From Thiorhodovibrio sp. (GTDB lineage: Bacteria > Pseudomonadota > Gammaproteobacteria > Chromatiales > Chromatiaceae): DNA of 6,434 bases. The number at the start of each line of letters is the position of its first letter. Position 1 is the first letter of the stretch. The stretch spans positions 1 to 6,434 of the forward strand of contig SKYD01000193.1 of assembly GCA_007128075.1 (NCBI GenBank), read 5' to 3'. Below are positions 1-5,061 of the stretch, one piece after another. Made by a program: the position numbers and the translations under genes. The notes beneath the pieces are model-generated. The model saw only the letters and a list, made by a program, of their open reading frames with translations. It did no database searches and was not told the DNA's origin.

Positions 1-1157
1 ATCAGCCGTGCTCGCTGTGTGGTGGGGTTGAGTTAAGCCACACCAAGCCCGCCCATCAGCAATTGCGCATCGATCCTGAACGGTTGCCAGCCGCCATCAC
101 CCGTGTTGCGATTGGGCTGACCCTGGGTGGCGGTGTCACCTTTGCGCGTGCTGAGCACATCCGGCTGCTGCTGTGCGATGACCAATGGCAAGAGATCGCC
201 CGTTTTGAGCCGCCAACTGCAGGCATGACCGAGGCGGCATTGATTCTCGGCGAGGTCTATCGCTACCGCGAGCAATGGAAATTTCGCGCTCTGGGACAGG
301 GCTTTCGCGGCGGATTGGCGGCACTGGCGCAGAATTTTGGGGTGACGATCAAAGAAGAACCCGTGCCACCGCCTGCGCCCCCCGCCATGCCGCCACCGCC
401 CCCACCTCCCAGACGCAGCCCCCCAGCCGTTGCTCATATTGACCTGATTCCAAGCAACAGCCAGCGCGAATACTCAACAGTTGCCGATCTTCACTATGAG
501 GTTCTGTATCGCGGCGCGTATCCATTGGTGTGCGTCGATCTTCCCCAAGGTCGCCAACTTCGCGCCCAATCGGATGCGATGGTTGCCATGCACCCGACGG
601 TGGATGTTGGCAGCGAGGTGCGCGGCGGACTGTTGGGTGGAATAACACGGATGGTCAGCGGCGAGAGTTTTTTTCTGCAAACCTTGAGTGCCAGCCGTGG
701 TGCGGGCTCGGTCTATTTTGCCTCTGCTTTTCCGGGCGATATTGCTGCCATTGACATCACCCAAGAGCGCGGACTGGTGATCCAGCGCGGCGGATTTCTC
801 GCCTGTAGCGAATCTGTGGAAGTTAGCACCAAGGTACAAAATCTTGCCCAGGGGCTATTTAGCCGCGAGGGCTTTTTTATCCTCAAGGCCGAAGGCCGCG
901 GGCTGATTTTTCTCGAATCCTTTGGCGCGATTGTGCGCATGGAGCTAGGTCATGGCCAGCAAAAGATCGTTGATAATGGCCATCTGGTCGCTTGGTCACA
1001 AACCATGCACTACACCTTAGAGCTGGGCAATCCGGGCATCGTCGCCGCCTTCACCTCCGGCGAGAACATCGTCTGTCGTTTTCATGGCCCAGGGACGCTG
1101 CTCATCCAAAGCCGCCAGCCGAAGCAGTTTGCGCGGTGGGTGCGACAGGTGCTATAA
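1..1157 (+). CDS. TerD-AIM24 fusion protein (5' end missing)
   Basis: The frame is open from base 3 (first whole codon) to the TAA at 1155-1157, giving 384 visible residues. A TTG at 63 could be taken as a start, but the codons before it continue the TerD fold, so the real start lies upstream of the window. Residues 1 to about 116 are the C-terminal part of a TerD domain: a beta strand around LRIDPERLP, then GEVYRYREQWKFRALGQGF (W92 to F101 is the family hallmark) and an end at FGV. A linker of about 40 residues follows, containing PPP, PP and a run of seven prolines (residues 130-136). From about residue 157 to 380 there is an AIM24 / TIGR00266-type beta-sandwich domain with GESFFLQ (220-226), PGDI (244-247), DNGHLVAW (324-331) and a C-terminal GPGTLLIQSR. 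No signal peptide or membrane segment is visible. TerD proteins are linked to tellurite, phage and envelope stress; the biochemical role of bacterial AIM24 domains is poorly known. nagZ follows after 17 bases, probably in the same transcript. Domain calls are firm; the function of the fusion is unknown. Confidence 0.85.
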   Translation, partial: QPCSLCGGVELSHTKPAHQQLRIDPERLPAAITRVAIGLTLGGGVTFARAEHIRLLLCDDQWQEIARFEPPTAGMTEAALILGEVYRYREQWKFRALGQGFRGGLAALAQNFGVTIKEEPVPPPAPPAMPPPPPPPRRSPPAVAHIDLIPSNSQREYSTVADLHYEVLYRGAYPLVCVDLPQGRQLRAQSDAMVAMHPTVDVGSEVRGGLLGGITRMVSGESFFLQTLSASRGAGSVYFASAFPGDIAAIDITQERGLVIQRGGFLACSESVEVSTKVQNLAQGLFSREGFFILKAEGRGLIFLESFGAIVRMELGHGQQKIVDNGHLVAWSQTMHYTLELGNPGIVAAFTSGENIVCRFHGPGTLLIQSRQPKQFARWVRQVL

Positions 1158-1158
1158 A

Positions 1159-1171
1159 AAAAAGGATTTTT
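1159..1171 (+). promoter_or_regulatory. nagZ ribosome binding site in an A8-GGA-T5 context
   Basis: An AAAAGGA Shine-Dalgarno element (1160-1166) lies 8 bases before the ATG at 1175, which supports that codon as the nagZ start over GTG or TTG codons further upstream in the open frame. The element follows an eight-A run (1156-1163) that also contains the last two bases of the preceding stop codon. AAAAA (1159-1163) and TTTTT (1167-1171) could pair around GGA, but such an A-U stem would be very weak. Confidence 0.6.
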
Positions 1172-1174
1172 GCT

Positions 1175-2125
1175 ATGTCCATCGGTCCGCTGATGTTGGA
1201 TTTAGACGGGTGCGAGCTATCCCCAGAAGAACGCGAGCTATTGGCACATCCTGCTGTCGGTGGGGTGATTCTATTTAACCGCAATTATCAACATCCCGAG
1301 CAAGTGCGCGCCCTCATTGCAGATATTCGTGCTTGTGTGCGCGATGAATGTCTGATTGCCGTGGATCAAGAAGGCGGGCGAGTGCAGCGATTTTGCACGG
1401 GCATGACCCGCCTGCCGCCCGCTGCCAGCTATGGCGCTTGGTATCGCAAACAGCCCGCAGCGGCACTGGCAGCTTGCACCAACAGTGCTTGGCTGTTGGC
1501 AAGTGAGCTACGCGCTGTGGATGTTGATTTTAGCTTTGCGCCAGTGCTAGATGTGGATCATGGAGTCAGCGCGGTGATCGGCGACCGTGCATTTTCGTCT
1601 TCAGCAGAGGAGGTCGCCGCGCTCGGCATTGCCTGGCTTGAAGGACTGCGACGAGCGGGGATGATTGGCTGTGGCAAGCATTTTCCTGGACATGGTGCCG
1701 TGGTCGAGGATTCACATGTCGCCTGTCCTGTTGATCCCCGCGACCTAGCACAGCTCACCGCCAGCGATCTTGTGCCATTTGCGCGGCTGATTGCGGCGGG
1801 TCTGGAGGCGATCATGCCCGCCCATGTGATCTATCCTCAAATCGATGCCGCGCCAGCGGGCTTTTCGAGCCATTGGCTGAAAGACCACTTGCGTCAACGC
1901 TTAGGATTCCAAGGTGCAATTTTTAGCGATGATTTGACCATGGCAGCCGCCGAACAAGGCGGTGATTATGCCGCCCGCGCCCAGGCAGCACTGACAGCAG
2001 GCTGTGACATGGTGTTGGTGTGCAACAACCGTGCCGCCGCAATTGCGGTCGCTGAAACGCTTGTGGATAATCCACAGAGCGCCGAACGACTGCTGCGCTT
2101 ACGCGCTCGGGGCGATGTTTTCTAA
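1175..2125 (+). CDS. nagZ: Beta-N-acetylhexosaminidase NagZ (peptidoglycan recycling)
   Basis: This 316-residue cytoplasmic family 3 glycoside hydrolase removes the N-acetylglucosamine from GlcNAc-1,6-anhydro-MurNAc(-peptide) during cell-wall recycling; its products feed the AmpR signal in species that have ampC. Visible signatures are VDQEGGRVQRF (63-73), the substrate-binding KHFPGHG (168-174), the mobile catalytic loop with the Asp-His pair in EDSH (D179, H181), and SDDL (251-254), in which D252 is the expected nucleophile. The length is slightly below that of the E. coli enzyme (341), but all catalytic elements are present and the (beta/alpha)8 barrel looks complete. The frame is open further upstream to 992, but the ATG at 1175 is preferred: it has a good ribosome binding site, and the family begins here with GPLMLDLDG. 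The gene lies 17 bases after the TerD-AIM24 gene. No signal peptide is visible, as expected for NagZ. Confidence 0.95.
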   Translation: MSIGPLMLDLDGCELSPEERELLAHPAVGGVILFNRNYQHPEQVRALIADIRACVRDECLIAVDQEGGRVQRFCTGMTRLPPAASYGAWYRKQPAAALAACTNSAWLLASELRAVDVDFSFAPVLDVDHGVSAVIGDRAFSSSAEEVAALGIAWLEGLRRAGMIGCGKHFPGHGAVVEDSHVACPVDPRDLAQLTASDLVPFARLIAAGLEAIMPAHVIYPQIDAAPAGFSSHWLKDHLRQRLGFQGAIFSDDLTMAAAEQGGDYAARAQAALTAGCDMVLVCNNRAAAIAVAETLVDNPQSAERLLRLRARGDVF

Positions 2126-2139
2126 TCGCGAACTGCCCC
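2109..2139 (+). other. Possible stem-loop across the nagZ stop codon
   Basis: GGGGC at 2109-2113 can pair with GCCCC at 2135-2139. Inside it, GAT (2114-2116) can pair with ATC (2125-2127), leaving a seven-base bulge (2128-2134). An alternative is GCGAT (2112-2116) with ATCGC (2125-2129). The stop codon at 2123-2125 lies within the structure. The bases after it (TATAATTG) are A/T-rich but are not a T run, so a standard intrinsic terminator is not supported. It could be an attenuating or 3'-protecting hairpin at the end of the nagZ transcript. Confidence 0.3.
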
Positions 2140-2145
2140 TATAAT
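2140..2145 (+). promoter_or_regulatory. Candidate upstream -10 element of hfq
   Basis: There is a perfect TATAAT hexamer about 85 bases before the hfq start. The best -35 at a suitable distance is TTTTCT (2118-2123, 16-base spacer), which matches the consensus at only three positions, so sigma-70 recognition would depend mainly on the -10. hfq genes often have several promoters. The perfect hexamer in a short non-coding gap is what is seen; promoter activity is inferred. Confidence 0.4.
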
Positions 2146-2171
2146 TGAATGTCTGGAAAGCAGAGCGAATG

Positions 2172-2192
2172 GCTATAATGTGTCATTTCAGC
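2172..2192 (+). promoter_or_regulatory. Candidate proximal hfq promoter with overlapping dyad
   Basis: A second perfect TATAAT lies at 2174-2179 and would start transcription near 2186, giving a leader of about 45 bases before the hfq ATG. No convincing -35 is seen at 16-18 bases. An imperfect dyad centred on 2182 covers the -10 and the expected start point: outer arms GCT (2172-2174) and AGC (2190-2192), inner arms AATG (2177-2180) and CATT (2184-2187), with two mismatched positions between them on each side. This could be an operator or a 5'-end hairpin. The symmetry is visible; a role in regulation is inferred. Confidence 0.45.
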
Positions 2193-2213
2193 ATCCTTTT
2201 AAGTACAAAATTT

Positions 2214-2230
2214 GGAGTAGAAAAATAATT
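2214..2230 (+). promoter_or_regulatory. hfq ribosome binding site with ARN triplets
   Basis: GGAG at 2214-2217 is the best Shine-Dalgarno match for the ATG at 2231, with a rather long 13-base spacer. Three consecutive A-purine-N triplets, AGT AGA AAA (2216-2224), overlap it and continue into an A-rich stretch. The distal face of Hfq is known to bind ARN repeats, and E. coli Hfq represses its own translation by binding its leader, so autoregulation at this site is a reasonable inference. Confidence 0.5.
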
Positions 2231-2494
2231 ATGTCCAAGAAAGGGCAAAGTTTACAAGATCCGTTTTTGAATGCATTACGGCGCGACCATGTTCCAGTGT
2301 CTATTTTTTTAGTCAATGGAATCAAGCTGCAAGGTCAGATCGAGGCCTTTGATCAGTTTGTGGTGCTGCTTAAAAACACGGTGAGCCAGATGATCTACAA
2401 ACATGCAATCTCGACTGTGGTTCCAGCGCGAAATGTGAAATACACTGACGATAATTTCTCAGAATTACCAGAGATATCCGATGTTAACGACTAA
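2231..2494 (+). CDS. hfq: RNA chaperone Hfq
   Basis: This 87-residue protein is the Sm-like hexameric chaperone that pairs small RNAs with mRNAs in the cytoplasm. The N-terminus GQSLQDPFLNALRR, Sm1 with NGIKLQGQIEAFDQFVVLLKN (29-49) and Sm2 with the hallmark YKHAISTVVP (56-65) are all present. The proximal-site residues Q9, F43, K57 and H58 are intact. Three points differ from E. coli: the rim reads RRDH instead of RRER, so the third rim arginine is a histidine (H20); the distal-face tyrosine Y25 is phenylalanine (F26); and the tail after the core is only about 20 residues and acidic (DDNFSELPEISDVND) instead of the longer E. coli tail. The frame is open upstream to a GTG at 2180, but the ATG at 2231 gives the family N-terminus. 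hflX follows 17 bases downstream. The gene looks more A/T-rich than its neighbours. miaA, the usual upstream partner, is not present. Confidence 0.98.
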   Translation: MSKKGQSLQDPFLNALRRDHVPVSIFLVNGIKLQGQIEAFDQFVVLLKNTVSQMIYKHAISTVVPARNVKYTDDNFSELPEISDVND

Positions 2495-2507
2495 GCAGCC
2501 GCGCTGC
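2495..2507 (+). other. Small perfect hairpin in the hfq-hflX gap
   Basis: GCAGC (2495-2499) and GCTGC (2503-2507) form a perfect five-pair stem with a three-base CGC loop. It begins at the base after the hfq stop codon and ends four bases before the hflX ATG, so it occupies the space where a Shine-Dalgarno sequence would be. No T run follows, so it is not an intrinsic terminator. It may limit hflX initiation or couple it to hfq translation. Confidence 0.4.
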
Positions 2508-2511
2508 GTCT

Positions 2512-3807
2512 ATGTTTGAGCGCCCACAGTCGGGTGAGCGAACGATTCTGGTGCAATGCGCCATTGGTCGGTCGCTAGAAGCGGGTGCTCAAGAAGAATT
2601 TTTTCTGCTTGCCAAGGCGGCGGGAGCGTGCATTGTCGGCGATCTCACCACCAGCCGCGAGCGTCCCGATTCGCGGTTATTTATTGGCTCCGGCAAGGCC
2701 GATGAACTGCGAGCATTGGTGATCGCTGAAGCCGCTGAGCTGGTGGTGTTTGATTATGCACTCAGTCCAGCGCAGGAGCGCAATTTAGAGCGGGTGCTGG
2801 AATGCCGGGTGATTGATCGCAGTGGGCTGATTTTGGATATTTTCGCCCGTCGGGCGCGTTCTTTCGAGGGCAAATTGCAGGTCGAGCTGGCGCAATTGCG
2901 CCATCTCTCGACGCGCTTGGTGCGCGGCTGGACCCATCTTGAGCGCCAAAAAGGCGGCATCGGGCTACGCGGTCCCGGTGAAACCCAGTTGGAAACCGAC
3001 CGCCGGCTGCTGGGGGCGCGGATTGTTCAGCTCAACAAACGGCTGGCGCGGATTGAAACCCGTCGCGATCAAGGTCGCCGCGCCCGTGATCGCGCCGAGA
3101 TTCCCACTGTGGCACTGGTTGGCTATACCAATGCTGGAAAATCGACCTTGTTTAATCGGCTGACCGCCGCCGGGGTGTTGCAGGCTGATCAGTTATTTGC
3201 CACCCTAGATCCCACCTTGCGCCGCTTAGAGCTTCCCGCCGGTGCGCCAGCAGTGGTTTTAGCCGACACCGTGGGCTTTATCAGCCAACTGCCGCATGAG
3301 CTGATTGCTGCCTTTCGCTCGACGCTGGCTGAGACCCGCAATGCCGATTTGCTGCTGCATGTCATCGATGCCAGTGCAGCCGAGCGCCAGCAGCGCATCG
3401 ACGATGTGGAACAGGTGCTTGCCGAGATCGGTGCCGATGCCATCCCTCGGCTTGAGATTTTCAATAAGATCGACTGTCTTGATGAACAACCGCCGCGACT
3501 TGATGTCGATGACAGCGGTCAAGCCCGTCGCGTCTGGCTGTCTGCTGCCAGCGGGGCGGGGATTGCGCTCTGTCTTGAGGCGCTGGCGCATTATTTCCGT
3601 GGCGCGATGGCTTCGTATACCTTAGAATTAGCACCCGGTGATGGCGCATTGCGCGCCTGGCTGTATACGCATGGTCAAATTCTTGAAGAAACCCCCAGCG
3701 CTGCTGGCGGTTGGTTGATGCAGGTGATGGTCTCGCCAGCATTACTCAACCGTCACTGGGGTGAGCATCCATGGGTTAAATCTCAAGTTGCCGAAAGCGC
3801 AGGCTAA
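2512..3807 (+). CDS. hflX: GTPase HflX
   Basis: HflX is a 431-residue translation-associated GTPase that binds the 50S subunit and splits stalled ribosomes, notably under heat stress; it was first linked to the hflKC lysogeny locus. The N-terminal HflX domain holds FDYALSPAQERNLER and CRVIDRSGLILDIFA, followed by the helical linker with the glycine-rich GGIGLRGPGETQLE (148-161). The G domain shows G1 GYTNAGKS (204-211), a switch I threonine in FATLDPT, G3 DTVGF (252-256), G4 NKID (318-321) and G5 around SAASG (344-348). The C-terminal region (about 360-431) is shorter and less conserved. Length agrees with the family. The start MFERPQSGER aligns with the E. coli start MFDRYDAGEQ, so the ATG at 2512 is favoured although no Shine-Dalgarno sequence is visible; a hairpin lies there instead, suggesting coupling to hfq. 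The gap to hflK is 78 bases. Confidence 0.97.
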   Translation: MFERPQSGERTILVQCAIGRSLEAGAQEEFFLLAKAAGACIVGDLTTSRERPDSRLFIGSGKADELRALVIAEAAELVVFDYALSPAQERNLERVLECRVIDRSGLILDIFARRARSFEGKLQVELAQLRHLSTRLVRGWTHLERQKGGIGLRGPGETQLETDRRLLGARIVQLNKRLARIETRRDQGRRARDRAEIPTVALVGYTNAGKSTLFNRLTAAGVLQADQLFATLDPTLRRLELPAGAPAVVLADTVGFISQLPHELIAAFRSTLAETRNADLLLHVIDASAAERQQRIDDVEQVLAEIGADAIPRLEIFNKIDCLDEQPPRLDVDDSGQARRVWLSAASGAGIALCLEALAHYFRGAMASYTLELAPGDGALRAWLYTHGQILEETPSAAGGWLMQVMVSPALLNRHWGEHPWVKSQVAESAG

Positions 3808-3817
3808 AACCTACAAT
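3788..3817 (+). promoter_or_regulatory. Possible weak promoter for hflKC
   Basis: TTGCCG (3788-3793) and TACAAT (3812-3817) are separated by 18 bases at the end of hflX and the start of the 78-base gap before hflK. The match to consensus is four of six at -35 and five of six at -10. A short hairpin, ACGCT (3818-3822) with AGCGT (3827-3831) and loop TTTG, lies just downstream and has no T run. The element could give hflKC some expression independent of hfq-hflX. A match of this quality can occur by chance. Confidence 0.3.
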
Positions 3818-3885
3818 ACGCTTTTGAGCGTTGGACAAGTCAGCGTGTTCAAGCACCACTAACCTTCCAGTTAAGCGGAGAAACT

Positions 3886-5061
3886 ATGGCCTGGAATGAG
3901 CCGGGAGGCGGCAATCAAGACCCTTGGGGGAACCGCAAGGACGATCAGGGACCACCCGATCTTGATGAGGTCGTGCGGGCGTTGCAAGATCGTTTTGGGG
4001 GTTTGTTTGGGAATGGTGGCGGTGGCGGACATGATCCGCACGGCTCCTCGGGTGGCTCGTTGAGTCGTCGTGGGCTAACGCTGGCTGCTTTACTGTTAAT
4101 TCTGATCTGGGCAGCGACTGGCTTTTATGTGGTCGAGCCAGCAGAGCGCGGCGTGGTGCTGCGTTTTGGTGCCTATGTCGGTGAGATGACCTTGCCTGGT
4201 CTGCATTGGCATATCCCCTGGCCAGTTGAGCGGGTTGAGAAAGTCAATGTTGATGAAATCGTCTCGTTTAGCCATAAGGCCTCGATCCTGACCCAAGATG
4301 AGAATATCGTCGATATCGAACTGACGGTGCAATCGCGCATCCGCGATGCCGATCATTATCTGTTTAAGGATCAGATGCCCGACAAAACCCTGCGCGATGC
4401 CACCGAAACCGTGCTGCGCAAAATCATCGGCAGCAGTCGGCTGGATTTTGTGCTCACTGAAGGGCGCGGCGCGATCTCATTGATGGTGCAAGAGCATGTA
4501 CAGTCACTAATGGATTATTACCAAACCGGCCTGTTGGTGACCTCGGTGAACATGCAGCCGGCCAAGCCGCCAGAGCAGGTTAAATCCGCCTTCGACGATG
4601 CGATCAAGGCGCGCGAGGACAAAGAACGCCAAGAAAACCAAGCCGAAGCTTATGCCAATGACATCTTACCGCGGGCCCGTGGTGAGGCAGCGCGCATGAT
4701 TGCCGATGCCAAAGCCTATCGTGATCAGGTGGTCGCTGAAGCATCAGGTGACGCTGCGCGTTTTACCTCGGTGCTGACTGAATATCTCAAAGCCCCCGAA
4801 GTCACCCGTGAGCGGCTGTATATCCAGAGCATCGAAGAGGTGTTGATGGGGAGCAACAAGGTGTTTGTCGATGTTCCCAGTGGCAACAGCCTGATGTATC
4901 TGCCACTGGATCAGATGATGCGCCAGCCAACCTCGGCAACAACCCCGGCCACGGGCACCCTGCCGCGTGGGGGGGATTTATCCGGATCAGTGTCCAGCCG
5001 ACCTATGGAGTTGCCCACCTCGCGGATGCGCGATGTGTCGCGTGAGCGGAGACCTCGATAA
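3886..5061 (+). CDS. hflK: FtsH protease modulator HflK
   Basis: HflK is a 391-residue SPFH/prohibitin-family inner-membrane protein. With HflC it forms the large periplasmic cage that holds FtsH hexamers and controls their access to membrane substrates. The cytoplasmic N-terminus (1-61) is rich in Gly, Asp and Asn, with the HflK-typical MAWNEPGGGNQDPWG and a glycine stretch at 44-48. One membrane segment (about 64-83, LTLAALLLILIWAATGFYVV) is followed by the SPFH domain starting EPAERGVVLRFG (84-95) and by charged helices with AREDKERQENQAEAYA (from about 242), expected to form coiled coils with HflC. The C-terminus after about 345 is a Pro/Ser/Thr/Arg-rich tail ending RERRPR. CGGAG (3876-3880) lies five bases before the ATG at 3886. 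The stop codon overlaps the hflC ATG by one base (TAATG), indicating translational coupling. A G7 run at 4969-4975 lies in the tail-coding part; the frame is intact. Confidence 0.97.
   Translation: MAWNEPGGGNQDPWGNRKDDQGPPDLDEVVRALQDRFGGLFGNGGGGGHDPHGSSGGSLSRRGLTLAALLLILIWAATGFYVVEPAERGVVLRFGAYVGEMTLPGLHWHIPWPVERVEKVNVDEIVSFSHKASILTQDENIVDIELTVQSRIRDADHYLFKDQMPDKTLRDATETVLRKIIGSSRLDFVLTEGRGAISLMVQEHVQSLMDYYQTGLLVTSVNMQPAKPPEQVKSAFDDAIKAREDKERQENQAEAYANDILPRARGEAARMIADAKAYRDQVVAEASGDAARFTSVLTEYLKAPEVTRERLYIQSIEEVLMGSNKVFVDVPSGNSLMYLPLDQMMRQPTSATTPATGTLPRGGDLSGSVSSRPMELPTSRMRDVSRERRPR
5048..5052 (+). promoter_or_regulatory. hflC ribosome binding site inside hflK
   Basis: GGAGA at 5048-5052 lies in the last codons of hflK, eight bases before the hflC ATG at 5061. 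It supports this start and, with the one-base stop/start overlap, coupled production of the two partner proteins. Confidence 0.7.

Noticed and set aside
63..65. TTG as the start of the TerD-AIM24 gene.
   Set aside because: The codons from base 3 onwards continue the TerD fold (a GGVEL strand followed by the loop into LRID), and no ribosome binding site precedes the TTG. The gene starts outside the window.
33..437. A 134-codon open frame on the minus strand opposite the TerD-linker region.
   Set aside because: It lies antisense to clear TerD codons, its product is a low-complexity Arg/Gly/Trp-rich sequence, and no family is recognisable. It is a shadow of GC-rich coding DNA.
992..1174. Upstream extension of nagZ to a GTG at 992.
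   Set aside because: It would overlap 166 bases of AIM24 coding sequence, the added residues do not resemble NagZ, and the ATG at 1175 has a good ribosome binding site.
2180..2230. N-terminal extension of Hfq from a GTG at 2180.
   Set aside because: The extra residues are not part of the Hfq family, and the GTG falls directly after the candidate -10 hexamer.
3110..3124. TGGCAC followed by a TTGGC, resembling a sigma-54 promoter.
   Set aside because: The GG-to-GC distance is one base too short for sigma-54, and the sequence encodes the conserved strand before the HflX G1 motif. A similar match at 1242-1254 in nagZ is also wrongly spaced.
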